Shown here piece by piece: positions 8,544 through 16,673 of a stretch of 28,553 bases of DNA. The notes beneath the pieces were generated by a model that was not told the DNA's origin, did no database searches, and was given only the letters and a program-made list of their open reading frames with translations. Within the stretch, counting starts at the first letter, position 1. Each line of letters begins with the position of its first letter. The translations under genes and the position numbers were made by a program. The stretch lies in the NCBI GenBank assembly GCA_964415085.1, contig CAYPYI010000013.1:1-28553 (forward strand), in the 5' to 3' direction. The DNA comes from CAYPYI01 sp964415085 (lineage in GTDB: Bacteria > Bacillota > Clostridia > Tissierellales > Tissierellaceae).

Positions 8544-10145
8544 ATGATAAATGTAAATAATGTTAGTTTGAGCTTTGGATCTCAAAAACTTTTTAATGAT
8601 GTAAATTTATCTTTTACAAAAGAAAATTGTTATGGCGTTATAGGCGCTAACGGAGCAGGTAAGAGTACATTTTTAAAAATTTTATCAGGTGAAATAGAAC
8701 CTGATACAGGAAGTATATCCATTGAACCTAAAACTAGAATGAGTATATTAAAACAAAATCATTATGAATATGATGATGTAGAAGTTTTAAATACTGTAAT
8801 TATGGGAAATGAAAGATTATTTGCCATAATGAAAGAAAAAGATGAAATATATGCAAAACCTGATTTTAGTGATGCAGACGGTATTAAAGCATCTGAACTT
8901 GAAGCGGAATTTGCAGATATGGATGGTTGGAATGCAGAAAGTGATGCTTCTTCACTTTTACAAGGACTTGGAATTACAACTGACTTACACAGTAAAAAAG
9001 TTTCTGAGTTAAATGGTAATGAGAAGGTAAAAGTATTACTTGCACAAGCCTTATTTGGTAAACCAGATATTTTAATACTAGATGAGCCTACTAACCATTT
9101 AGACGTACAAAGTATTAGATGGCTACAAAGATTCTTGGAAGAATTTGAAGGTACTGTTATAGTAGTATCCCACGATAGATATTTCTTAAATGAAGTTTGT
9201 ACTCATATTGTTGATATAGACTTTAAAAGAATTAAAATGTTTGCTGGTAACTACGATTTCTGGTATGAATCAAGTCAGTTAGCTCTACAAATGTCTAAGG
9301 ATCAAAATAAGAAAAAAGAACAAAAAATTAAAGAATTAGAATCCTTTATACAAAGATTCTCAGCTAATGCTAGTAAATCTAAACAAGCTACATCTAGAAA
9401 GAAATTACTAGATAAAATTACATTAGATGATATTCAACCTTCAACTAGAAGATATCCTTTTGTTGGATTTAATATAGAAAGAGAAGTTGGAAATGAAATT
9501 TTAACTGTTGAAAATCTTTCTAAAACTGTTGATGGCGTAAAAGTTTTAAACAATGTTAGTTTCAGAATAAATAGAGATGATAAAATAGCTTTTATAGGTG
9601 ATGAGCTTTCTATAACTACATTATTTGAAATAATAAATGGTAATTTAGAAGCTGATGAAGGAGAATATAAATGGGGACAAACAATAACTACTTCATATTT
9701 CCCTAAAGATAACTCTGAATACTTTGATGGTGTTGATCTTAATTTAATCGACTGGTTAAGACAATTCTCAGAAGAACAAAGTGAAATTTACTTAAGAGGA
9801 TTCTTAGGAAGAATGTTATTCTCAGGAGAAGAAGCATTAAAGCAAGCTAATGTATTGTCTGGTGGAGAAAAAGTAAGATGTATGTTTGCAAAAATGATGT
9901 TAAAAGATGCAAATGTATTAACTTTTGACCAACCTACTAACCATTTAGACTTAGAATCTATAACTGCTGTTAATAATGGTCTTAAAGCATATAAGAGTGT
10001 AATATTATTTGCATCCCATGACCATGAGTTTATAAATACAGTTGCTAATAGAATAATAAATATTGATAAAGATACTTTTGAAGATTATCAAATGACTTAT
10101 GATGAGTATCTTGAAAGATTAGAAAATAAAGAATATAAGTATTAA
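8544..10145 (+). CDS. ABC-F family ATPase, YkpA/YbiT type, with degenerate second ATP site
   Basis: 533 residues, soluble, two ATPase domains and no membrane segment, as in ABC-F proteins that act on the ribosome. Domain 1 has Walker A GANGAGKST (34-42), a weak signature LNGNEK (156-161) and ILILDEPTNHLD (176-187). The interdomain linker (about 225-300) is Lys/Glu rich and helical. Domain 2 starts near 318; its Walker A position reads GDELSITT (352-359) without the Lys, its signature LSGGEK is intact (438-443), and its Walker B reads LTFDQPTNHLD with Gln463 replacing the catalytic Glu. That is the change made on purpose in EQ trap mutants. Length and sequence fit YkpA/YbiT rather than antibiotic-resistance ABC-F types. 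A role in translation is inferred from family only. The ribosome site is AGGA at 8532-8535. Confidence 0.9.
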   Translation: MINVNNVSLSFGSQKLFNDVNLSFTKENCYGVIGANGAGKSTFLKILSGEIEPDTGSISIEPKTRMSILKQNHYEYDDVEVLNTVIMGNERLFAIMKEKDEIYAKPDFSDADGIKASELEAEFADMDGWNAESDASSLLQGLGITTDLHSKKVSELNGNEKVKVLLAQALFGKPDILILDEPTNHLDVQSIRWLQRFLEEFEGTVIVVSHDRYFLNEVCTHIVDIDFKRIKMFAGNYDFWYESSQLALQMSKDQNKKKEQKIKELESFIQRFSANASKSKQATSRKKLLDKITLDDIQPSTRRYPFVGFNIEREVGNEILTVENLSKTVDGVKVLNNVSFRINRDDKIAFIGDELSITTLFEIINGNLEADEGEYKWGQTITTSYFPKDNSEYFDGVDLNLIDWLRQFSEEQSEIYLRGFLGRMLFSGEEALKQANVLSGGEKVRCMFAKMMLKDANVLTFDQPTNHLDLESITAVNNGLKAYKSVILFASHDHEFINTVANRIINIDKDTFEDYQMTYDEYLERLENKEYKY

Positions 10146-10151
10146 ATATAA

Positions 10152-10187
10152 AAAAAGACAGAAAATTTAATTTTCTGTCTTTTTCTT
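10152..10187. terminator. Bidirectional terminator between the convergent ABC-F and htrA genes
   Basis: AAAAAGACAGAAAAT and ATTTTCTGTCTTTTT form a perfect stem around TTA, with a T run outside on either strand. Confidence 0.9.
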
Positions 10188-10188
10188 A

Positions 10189-11487
10189 TTAAAATGTAAC
10201 TTGTACTTTTATTTCTTCATGTCCTCTTAAAATAGTTAATTCTACACTATCTCCCTTGGAATAGTTATATAATTCTTTTTTAAGAGTTTGTAAAGAATCT
10301 AATTCTTTATTATCTATTTTTACAATAATATCTCCTGGTTTAATTCCTGCTTTATCTGCTGGACCACTTTCTTTTGTATTTAATACATAAATACCTTCTT
10401 CTAATCCTAAGTCAACACCTGCTCTTGCTTGGAATTCTAATACATGCATTCCTGTTATTTCTAAGGCTACACTTTCAAATGTACCTGTTTCTATTACTTC
10501 TTTTATTATAGGTTTTGCTTTATTAATTGGTATAGAAAATCCAAGTCCTTCTGCACTTCCAATTTTAGCTGTATTTATACCTATTACTTCACCCTTACTA
10601 TTTAATAAAGGTCCACCACTATTTCCTGGATTTATTGATGCATCTGTTTGTATTAAATCATCTATTATAGTCATCTCATCTACTCTTACAGATCTATGAA
10701 GACCGGATATGATTCCTGATGTTACAGTTTTTTGGAACTCTAATCCTAAAGGATTACCTATAGCAACTGCTATATCTCCTATTTCCAAATTGTCAGAATC
10801 TCCTAAATCTGCTACTGGTAAATTAATATATTCTACTTTTATAACCGCTAAATCAAGTATTGGATCATTCCACAATACTTTAGCATCTGTTTTTTCCCCA
10901 TCTCCAAATAAAACTTTTAATTCTTTTGCTTTACCATCTGCTACAACGTGTGAGTTTGTAAGTATATAACCTCTACTATCAACTATTACTCCTGAACCTA
11001 CACCTTGAACATCCTGTTGTTGAAATAAATATTGTCTTGTTTCTAAACTAGTAATACCTACTACAGAATTTAATCCTTTTTTAGCAACTGCATTTGTAAC
11101 TGTTACATCATCTTTTGTATTTATTACAATATTTTCGGTATTATTTATATTCTGTCCTTTAGGATAGGGAAGAATATTTCCAACTAACATTGGAGAAATA
11201 TAAGTAGATGCTACCCCTCCTATTATTGCTGCAACAAGTGCTAAGGCTATATAGGATAATAGACTACCTCTAAACTTTCTTTTTTTCTTTTTCTTTTTTC
11301 TTGAGTTATCACTTTCTTTTGCATTGGTAATATAAATGTCTTCAGGAATCTCTTCTTTTAGATATTCTTCATCATAGATATACTCTTGAGCTTCTTTATC
11401 TTCTATTATATTATGACTCTCGTTAAGAGATTCTTCTACATTATCAGATTCATTTTGAAATTGATTATTGTTATTCTTATCTGCCAT
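10189..11487 (-). CDS. htrA: HtrA/DegP-like membrane-anchored serine protease with PDZ domain
   Basis: 432 residues. An acidic cytoplasmic N-terminus (1-60), a Lys/Arg cluster (63-73) and one helix (about 75-97) anchor the protein with the protease outside. The chymotrypsin-like domain has His180 (in LTNSHVVADG), Asp212 (in DPILDLAVIK) and Ser290 (in INPGNSGGPL). A PDZ domain covers about 340-430. This is the architecture of Firmicute HtrA/HtrB quality-control proteases, which degrade misfolded secreted proteins under heat or envelope stress. The start is ATG with AGGAGGAG. It has its own promoter (11570-11542), so it need not depend on the gene 95 bases upstream. No CssR-type repeat was recognised. 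Confidence 0.95.
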   Translation of the reverse strand: MADKNNNNQFQNESDNVEESLNESHNIIEDKEAQEYIYDEEYLKEEIPEDIYITNAKESDNSRKKKKKKRKFRGSLLSYIALALVAAIIGGVASTYISPMLVGNILPYPKGQNINNTENIVINTKDDVTVTNAVAKKGLNSVVGITSLETRQYLFQQQDVQGVGSGVIVDSRGYILTNSHVVADGKAKELKVLFGDGEKTDAKVLWNDPILDLAVIKVEYINLPVADLGDSDNLEIGDIAVAIGNPLGLEFQKTVTSGIISGLHRSVRVDEMTIIDDLIQTDASINPGNSGGPLLNSKGEVIGINTAKIGSAEGLGFSIPINKAKPIIKEVIETGTFESVALEITGMHVLEFQARAGVDLGLEEGIYVLNTKESGPADKAGIKPGDIIVKIDNKELDSLQTLKKELYNYSKGDSVELTILRGHEEIKVQVTF

Positions 11488-11541
11488 AATATCTCCTCCT
11501 AAACTATTATAGTACTAATATTAATTGTGATCCCCTTTACT

Positions 11542-11570
11542 ATTATAATAATTACCCTTTTAATTGTAAA
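11542..11570 (-). promoter_or_regulatory. Sigma-A type promoter for htrA
   Basis: On the minus strand TTTACA (11570-11565) and a perfect TATAAT (11547-11542) are separated by 17 bases. A second TATAAT lies nearer to the gene. Confidence 0.65.
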
Positions 11571-11581
11571 TACTTTTATAA

Positions 11582-12409
11582 TTAATATTCATCTAAATAA
11601 CTGTGATAATTATCCCCATCTTTCCAACCTAATATGGCTCCCTTATCTACATTCTGTGCAGATCTAAATATTGAAAGGTCAACATTTTGATATGTTTTTG
11701 ATAATTCTTCTATTAAAACTTTGATTTCTGCTCTTTTACTTCCCAGTTCTTTTTTACTCACTGTACAAGCACAATCAAGAGCAGTTAACCCTGTATAGTT
11801 TATCCATCTTATTATATCTTTCTCTCTTATTTCATACATGGGTCTTATAAGCTCCATATTCTCAAAATTCTTACTTTTAAGCTTAGGCATCATAGTCTTA
11901 TAACTTCCACCACATAAAACATTAAGCATTACCGTTTCTATTACATCATTAAAGTGATGTCCTAGAGCTAGTTTATTACATCCTAATTCTTCCGCCTTAC
12001 TATATAAAAATCCTCTTCTCATTCTTGCACACATATAACATGGATTTTCACCTGCTAAGCTTTCGGCAACTTCAAATACATCTGAATTATATATTTTTAC
12101 AGGAATAGCTAGATATTCGCAAAGGTATTCTAATTCTTCTCTTGCTTCTTTAGTATACCCAGGATCCATAGCTATAAATTCTAATTCAAAATTTTGATTA
12201 GAATGTTTTTTAAGTTGTTGAAGTAGTTTGGCTAGTAATAAGCTATCTTTGCCACCTGATATAGCTACTGCAATTTTATCATTATCCTGTATCATCTGAT
12301 GTTCTTTTACTGATTTTATAAAGTTAGCCCAGATATCTTTTCTATACCTTTTAATTAAGCTTCTTTCAATATTTATAATTGTTTCTTTAGCATTTATATT
12401 TTCATTCAT
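11582..12409 (-). CDS. TtcA-like PP-loop ATPase, probable tRNA thiolation enzyme
   Basis: 275 residues from ATG 12409, chosen because GGAG at 12421-12418 lies eight bases upstream and an extended -10 promoter sits at 12448-12440. An upstream in-frame ATG at 12430 would be almost at the transcript start. The PP-loop SGGKDS (51-56) binds ATP. CYMC (Cys124, Cys127) and CAC (Cys213, Cys215) match the cysteine placement of the TtcA/TilS-related group, which carries a [4Fe-4S] cluster and adds sulfur to C32 of tRNA. GHHFNDVIET is the conserved central block. Enzyme class is secure; the exact tRNA position is inferred. Confidence 0.85.
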   Translation of the reverse strand: MNENINAKETIINIERSLIKRYRKDIWANFIKSVKEHQMIQDNDKIAVAISGGKDSLLLAKLLQQLKKHSNQNFELEFIAMDPGYTKEAREELEYLCEYLAIPVKIYNSDVFEVAESLAGENPCYMCARMRRGFLYSKAEELGCNKLALGHHFNDVIETVMLNVLCGGSYKTMMPKLKSKNFENMELIRPMYEIREKDIIRWINYTGLTALDCACTVSKKELGSKRAEIKVLIEELSKTYQNVDLSIFRSAQNVDKGAILGWKDGDNYHSYLDEY

Positions 12410-12439
12410 ATCTATCACTCCATATCCCATTATCGAGTT

Positions 12440-12448
12440 ATTATATCA
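12440..12448 (-). promoter_or_regulatory. Extended -10 promoter for the TtcA-like gene
   Basis: TGATATAAT on the minus strand (TG at 12448-12447, TATAAT at 12445-12440). It supports translation starting at 12409 rather than 12430. Confidence 0.55.
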
Positions 12449-12507
12449 TATTATTTAGAAAAAATCTTTCTTAAGTTGCTCTATTACTAGATTTAACTAC
12501 AATTTTA

Positions 12508-12536
12508 TTGCACTGTCTTTTTATATGTAGTATAAT
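12508..12536 (+). promoter_or_regulatory. Promoter for ychF
   Basis: TTGCAC (12508-12513) and a perfect TATAAT (12531-12536) are 17 bases apart, leaving a leader of about 75 bases before the ATG. Confidence 0.55.
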
Positions 12537-12617
12537 TATAATTTGTGAAGATTGTGTATATTTACGATATTTAATATATTTACAATAAATTTATTTTTTA
12601 TAGAAAGGAAATTTTAA

Positions 12618-13709
12618 ATGAAACTTGGAATAGTAGGATTACCAAATGTTGGAAAAAGTACGCTGTTTAATGCTATTACTAAAGCAGGAGCTGAATCAGC
12701 TAACTATCCATTCTGTACTATAGAGCCTAATATAGGCGTTGTATCAGTACCAGATGAAAGATTAGATAATTTAGCTAAGCTATATCCTTCAGAGAAAGTT
12801 ATACCAACTGCTATAGAATTTTTAGACATAGCAGGATTGGTTAAAGGTGCGAGTACTGGAGAGGGATTAGGAAATAAATTCTTAGCAAATATTAGAGAAG
12901 TTGATGCCATTGTTCATGTTGTAAGATGCTTTGAAAGTGATGATATTGTTCATGTTGATGGAAATATTGATCCAGCCAGAGATATTAATGTTATTAACTT
13001 AGAACTTATGCTATCAGATATTGAACTTTTAGAAAGAAGATTAGATAGGGTTACTAAAGCTGCTAAAGGAGATAAGTCATTACTTCCTGAATTAGATTTA
13101 ATAAAAAGATCTTTAGAAGTTTTAGAAGATGGAAAGTCAGTTAGGGTTTTAGAACTAAATGAAGATGAAGAAAAAATCATAAAATCTTTCAACTTATTAA
13201 GTTCAAAGCCAATAATTTATGTTGCAAATATTTCTGAAGATTCTTTAATTTCAGGAGAAGATGAAAAATATCTTGCATCAGTTAAGGAAATTGCATCTTC
13301 TGAAAATGCTGAAGTTATTACAATAAGTGCAGAAATTGAAGAACAAATTTCCCAACTTGACGATGATGAAAAAGATGAATTTTTATCAGACTTAGGACTT
13401 AATGAGTCAGGTCTTGATAAACTTATAAAGGCAAGTTATAAATTATTAGGTCTTATTAGTTATTTAACTGTAGGCCCTAAAGAAGCTAGAGCTTGGACTA
13501 TTGAACGAGGAACATATGCACCTCAAGCTGCTGGTAAAATCCACTCTGATATGGAAAGAGGATTTATAAGAGCTGAAGTTATCTCATACAATGACTTAAT
13601 GGAAGCGGGCAGTATGGTTGTTGCAAAAGAAAAAGGTAAAGTTAGAGTTGAAGGAAAAGACTACATTATGGAAGATGGAGATGTAGTATTATTTAGATTT
13701 AACGTATAA
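12618..13709 (+). CDS. ychF: Redox-regulated ATPase/GTPase YchF (OLA1 family)
   Basis: 363 residues, the normal family length. The P-loop GLPNVGKST is at 7-15 and the G3 motif DIAG at 70-73. The G4 position reads NISE (204-207), where ordinary GTPases have NKxD; this Glu change is the YchF hallmark and makes it prefer ATP. A coiled-coil insertion covers about 125-195, and the C-terminal TGS domain ends with the conserved GKVRVEGKDYIMEDGDVV block. YchF is a cytosolic, ribosome-associated ATPase implicated in stress responses. The ribosome site is AAAGGAAA. It is monocistronic with its own promoter and terminator. Confidence 0.97.
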   Translation: MKLGIVGLPNVGKSTLFNAITKAGAESANYPFCTIEPNIGVVSVPDERLDNLAKLYPSEKVIPTAIEFLDIAGLVKGASTGEGLGNKFLANIREVDAIVHVVRCFESDDIVHVDGNIDPARDINVINLELMLSDIELLERRLDRVTKAAKGDKSLLPELDLIKRSLEVLEDGKSVRVLELNEDEEKIIKSFNLLSSKPIIYVANISEDSLISGEDEKYLASVKEIASSENAEVITISAEIEEQISQLDDDEKDEFLSDLGLNESGLDKLIKASYKLLGLISYLTVGPKEARAWTIERGTYAPQAAGKIHSDMERGFIRAEVISYNDLMEAGSMVVAKEKGKVRVEGKDYIMEDGDVVLFRFNV

Positions 13710-13714
13710 TTTAC

Positions 13715-13750
13715 ACCACTTAAGTTTATCTTAAGTGGTTTTTTTATTTT
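13715..13750 (+). terminator. Intrinsic terminator of ychF
   Basis: ACCACTTAAG pairs perfectly with CTTAAGTGGT around TTTAT, followed by a run of T. Confidence 0.9.
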
Positions 13751-13763
13751 CTAAGTTAAAACC

Positions 13764-13792
13764 TTGTATTCTACTGGGAATTGATATATAAT
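13764..13792 (+). promoter_or_regulatory. Promoter of the AraC-type regulator
   Basis: TTGTAT (13764-13769) and a perfect TATAAT (13787-13792) are 17 bases apart. Transcription would start near 13799. Confidence 0.6.
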
Positions 13793-13801
13793 CATCTTTA
13801 A

Positions 13802-13816
13802 TAATAATGATCATCA
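13802..13816 (+). promoter_or_regulatory. Possible Fur box in front of the AraC-type gene
   Basis: TAATAATGATCATCA matches the 7-1-7 Fur consensus TGATAATnATTATCA at 12 of 14 positions. It lies just downstream of the predicted transcript start, the same arrangement as the stronger box before feoA. In so AT-rich a genome a weaker match like this can arise by chance. Confidence 0.4.
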
Positions 13817-13842
13817 ATACTATTAGCTAAGAGGTTAGAACT

Positions 13843-14550
13843 TTGATACAATACGAAAATAAGTTACTTTATTCTTTTAATAAAGGAGATTTTGATTATT
13901 TGACAGACATATATGATAATTTGTTTAATAGTTCTTTAGAATTTTTTAGAAGCAAAAAAAGAACTCTTAGAATGATTAAAAATTATTACATAACAATAAA
14001 TGCAAGTATCTACACTATTTTATATGAAAAACCTGTTTGTAAGATAAATCTTTATAAAAAAAGAAATATATTTACTAATGAAATTGAATCTTGCGAAAAT
14101 ATTAAAGATTTATATACTACTTGTAAAGATATGGTTATATACTACTCACAAGTAAAAGACATTAGTATAGAATCGTGTAGTCATCCAGTTGTAACAGATA
14201 CAATTAAGTACATACATGAAAATTTAGATAAAGATTTAACACTTGAGAATGTAGCAAATGAAGTGCATGTTAGTAAGAATTATCTATCTTTATTATTCTC
14301 CAAATTTGTAGGACTTAGTTTTTCTGATTATATTAATAAACTAAGAATTGAAAAAGCAAAAGGACTTTTAAAAAATGGCAATTTAAATTTAATAGATGTA
14401 GCCTTAGAGTGCGGATTTAATTCTCAGAGTTACTTTTGTTCTGTATTTAAAAAATTCGAAAAAATATCTCCCAAAAAATACCAACATAATATTAGTACAC
14501 ATGAATTTGATAAAATACATAATAATTTCAATAAAAAAATGGATCTTTAA
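13843..14550 (+). CDS. AraC/XylS-family transcriptional regulator
   Basis: 235 residues from a TTG start with AAGAGG eight bases upstream; no better start exists. The C-terminal third (about 120-222) is a typical AraC DNA-binding domain with two helix-turn-helix units: the first around 142-161 (LENVANEVHVSKNYLSLLFS), the second around 192-213 (LIDVALECGFNSQSYFCSVF), closing with the SPKKYQ motif. The N-terminal 115 residues are not a recognisable cupin or response-regulator receiver; they are Lys- and Tyr-rich with several Cys. The gene has its own promoter and a possible Fur box, and converges on the iron operon ending at 14565, so a role in iron-responsive control is an inference. Confidence 0.88.
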   Translation: MIQYENKLLYSFNKGDFDYLTDIYDNLFNSSLEFFRSKKRTLRMIKNYYITINASIYTILYEKPVCKINLYKKRNIFTNEIESCENIKDLYTTCKDMVIYYSQVKDISIESCSHPVVTDTIKYIHENLDKDLTLENVANEVHVSKNYLSLLFSKFVGLSFSDYINKLRIEKAKGLLKNGNLNLIDVALECGFNSQSYFCSVFKKFEKISPKKYQHNISTHEFDKIHNNFNKKMDL

Positions 14551-14562
14551 AGATCCATTTTT
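14534..14562. terminator. Bidirectional terminator between the AraC-type gene and pssA
   Basis: AAAATGGATCTTT pairs perfectly with AAAGATCCATTTT, with T or A runs on both sides. The TAA stop of the AraC-type gene is inside the stem-loop. Confidence 0.85.
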
Positions 14563-14564
14563 TA

Positions 14565-15125
14565 TTAGAAAGGTTTTTTTATTTTAAAATTACTTGTCAT
14601 AAGTAATGATAAAATGACTATTAAAAATATATTTTCATTTAATAATATTTGTTTGTTTACTATCTCTATCCTAAATACTATATCTACTATATGTTTTATA
14701 GCTATTATAAGGCCTGAAATAGTTATAGGTAGACCATATATATACATGTCATTTTCTAATATGTTAAATCTTGCAAGCCTAAACACACCACATCCTACAT
14801 ATATTAAACTTATGAAAATTGATATTATACTCATATTTATAAGCCCGAAATTTAAAGATATAATTATTGGTGCTATTCCAAAAGATATAATATCTGAAAG
14901 TGAGTCTAACTGTTTTCCAAACTCACTTGTCATATTTAATTTTCTAGCTACATATCCATCTAATTTATCACTTATAGCTGCAAGTATTAATAATATACTT
15001 GCAAGCTTTAAACTCTCTAAATCATTACTATTTGCAAACATAATTGCAAGAATCCCTAAAAATAAGTTAGAGTATGTAATTATAGCTGGTAGTACAAAAA
15101 TTCTCTCGCTTTCATTTTTAAGCAT
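14565..15125 (-). CDS. pssA: CDP-diacylglycerol-serine O-phosphatidyltransferase
   Basis: 186 residues from ATG 15125, chosen because AAAGGTGG (15138-15131) is five bases upstream; an in-frame GTG at 15134 lies within that site. The CDP-alcohol phosphatidyltransferase signature DGYVAR-x8-G-x3-D-x3-D is complete (DG around 52-53, ending LDSLSD). The N-terminal TYSNLFLG and central GVFRLARFN...GLP blocks are those of PssA rather than PgsA. Several membrane helices surround the motif. The enzyme joins serine to CDP-diacylglycerol, giving phosphatidylserine. Its start overlaps the end of the upstream flippase-like gene by eight bases, so it is in the feo operon. The usual neighbour psd (decarboxylase) is absent here. 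The real alcohol acceptor could differ from serine. Confidence 0.85.
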   Translation of the reverse strand: MLKNESERIFVLPAIITYSNLFLGILAIMFANSNDLESLKLASILLILAAISDKLDGYVARKLNMTSEFGKQLDSLSDIISFGIAPIIISLNFGLINMSIISIFISLIYVGCGVFRLARFNILENDMYIYGLPITISGLIIAIKHIVDIVFRIEIVNKQILLNENIFLIVILSLLMTSNFKIKKPF

Positions 15126-16086
15126 ATTTACCACCTTTTATTTTTTTATATATTATCTTTTCTATTGTTAAAACACATAAACTAAAAATAAATTCAAACC
15201 AAAAAGTAACAATCCTAAATATTACAGATACTACAACTGCCTTTTCATATTCAAATCCTAATAAAATTAATAAACTAGCCATTCCTGCCTCAAAAGTTCC
15301 AACACTTCCTGGTAGGACTGGGATTATCCCAATTAAATAAGAAATATATGTTATAGATATTAACTTAAAGGTATTAATATCTTTATTAAAAACTCTAACT
15401 AATATAATAAGTTTTAATGAGTAAAGTAACCATATAAATAATCCTAATATTAAATTTGTAATTAATTTAGTCTTATTAATTTTAGATATATTTTCCATAT
15501 ATATTTCTATAATATTAGATATTTTACTTTTATTTTTCTTCTTTCTTTTTAATATATTCTCTATTACTTTTGGCTTATAAAGAATAAGTATTATTACTGT
15601 AATAATCAATATTAATATTACAAGTAAGAAGTAATATATTTTTTTAGAGTTAAAATATCTATAAAAATTCCCTAAGTATAAAATACTAATTATAGATAAT
15701 AATATAAAACTAAAAAGACTAATCATTTTTTGAAGTATTAATATAAGTACTGACATTTGAGTATTTATATTTAAATTTTCCTTTATATAAAGTACTCTTG
15801 CTACTTCTCCCCCCACTTTAGATCCTGGTGTTATACTATCTATTACATTTCCTTTAAGATTCATCTTTAATATAGTGAAAAAAGGTCTTTTAATATCTAT
15901 AAGCAACATTGCATTTTTCCACTGATATGCTAGAAGAAAAATTGTAAATATCTGAAGAGTGAGTAAAAAAGCAAATATATTTAGTGGAATTTTCTTTAGA
16001 TTTAGATACATATTATTATAATCAGCATTTATAAGTAAAAATACTAATCCTATAATAATAAGGAAGGTTAATATTTGCTTTTTCAT
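15118..16086 (-). CDS. LPG-synthase-type flippase-like integral membrane protein (UPF0104/YbhN family)
   Basis: 322 residues with about eight hydrophobic helices. The late block PVLPGSVGTFEAGMASLLILLG, broken here as PVLPGSVG and GTFEAGMASLL, and the early GSKVGGEVARVLYIKE block are characteristic of PF03706, the membrane domain of lysylphosphatidylglycerol synthase (MprF) and of YbhN/AglD proteins. The soluble aminoacyl-transferase domain of MprF is absent, so by analogy this would move or handle a lipid rather than make lysyl-PG. It lies nine bases downstream of the SAM-enzyme gene and overlaps pssA by eight bases. The context suggests its lipid is a product of those neighbours, which is inference. 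Confidence 0.85.
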   Translation of the reverse strand: MKKQILTFLIIIGLVFLLINADYNNMYLNLKKIPLNIFAFLLTLQIFTIFLLAYQWKNAMLLIDIKRPFFTILKMNLKGNVIDSITPGSKVGGEVARVLYIKENLNINTQMSVLILILQKMISLFSFILLSIISILYLGNFYRYFNSKKIYYFLLVILILIITVIILILYKPKVIENILKRKKKNKSKISNIIEIYMENISKINKTKLITNLILGLFIWLLYSLKLIILVRVFNKDINTFKLISITYISYLIGIIPVLPGSVGTFEAGMASLLILLGFEYEKAVVVSVIFRIVTFWFEFIFSLCVLTIEKIIYKKIKGGKYA

Positions 16087-16095
16087 CTTTATCTC

Positions 16096-16662
16096 CTAAC
16101 TTTTTATAATTAAAAGTGACTTATCCATTGTATTTAATATATTATTTCGAGAAATAGTTTTTATATTATTATCAAATTTATTTAAATAGTCATAAGATAT
16201 ATTAGAATAAAATGCTTTGAGAATCTTTTTAGGTTGTCTTATAAGAAGTCTTGTCCCTACTTTAGACTTATTCCATATATTATCTACTATTTCTTCTTTA
16301 GGATTAACTTGAAGAGCTATATGTACTACATCATAATCAGATACATCTATGTTTCTTCCATTTTCTAAGTAAACCCTAACTCTCTCTTCCAACCCTAGAC
16401 GTTTAATTAAGTTACTAGAGCTTTTTATAGCTTCTTCATCTATATCTATAACATCTACTCTAGCATTGGTCTTAGTGGCTATATTTATGGCTGTACATGG
16501 TACTGCTCCTCCACCTATTATTAATACTTTGTCAGTATTTTTTATATCAGCTAAAACAATTTCTTTTTTTACAAGATTTCTATAATATAAATCATATATA
16601 TTTACTAATTTATTTGATCTGTATAGTATTTTTTCACAAAACTTAGTAAAACTTTTTATCAA
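16096..16662 (-). CDS. Nicotianamine-synthase-like SAM-dependent enzyme
   Basis: 188 residues from a TTG at 16662. This start is chosen because AAGGGGTG (16675-16668) is five bases upstream; the frame is open to 16815, but only as a shadow of feoB. The protein has one Rossmann-type SAM fold: VLIIGGGAVPCTAINIA (glycine loop followed by Pro), VDVIDIDEEA (acidic ribose-binding end), DYDVVHIALQVNPKEE, and GTRLLIRQP. Order and spacing resemble nicotianamine synthases (PF03059; archaeal MtNAS, plant NAS), which transfer the 3-amino-3-carboxypropyl group of SAM. It is shorter than those and has only a small N-terminal helical part. Its ribosome site overlaps the feoB stop, so it is coupled to feoB. 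Nicotianamine-like metallophore synthesis, or transfer to a lipid, are both possible. An ordinary methyltransferase is the alternative. Confidence 0.72.
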   Translation of the reverse strand: MIKSFTKFCEKILYRSNKLVNIYDLYYRNLVKKEIVLADIKNTDKVLIIGGGAVPCTAINIATKTNARVDVIDIDEEAIKSSSNLIKRLGLEERVRVYLENGRNIDVSDYDVVHIALQVNPKEEIVDNIWNKSKVGTRLLIRQPKKILKAFYSNISYDYLNKFDNNIKTISRNNILNTMDKSLLIIKS

Positions 16663-16673
16663 ATTAACACCCC

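Noticed and set aside
14614..15171. Long plus-strand frame opposite pssA
   Set aside because: Exact antisense shadow of a gene with a full catalytic motif; no ribosome site and no recognisable protein.
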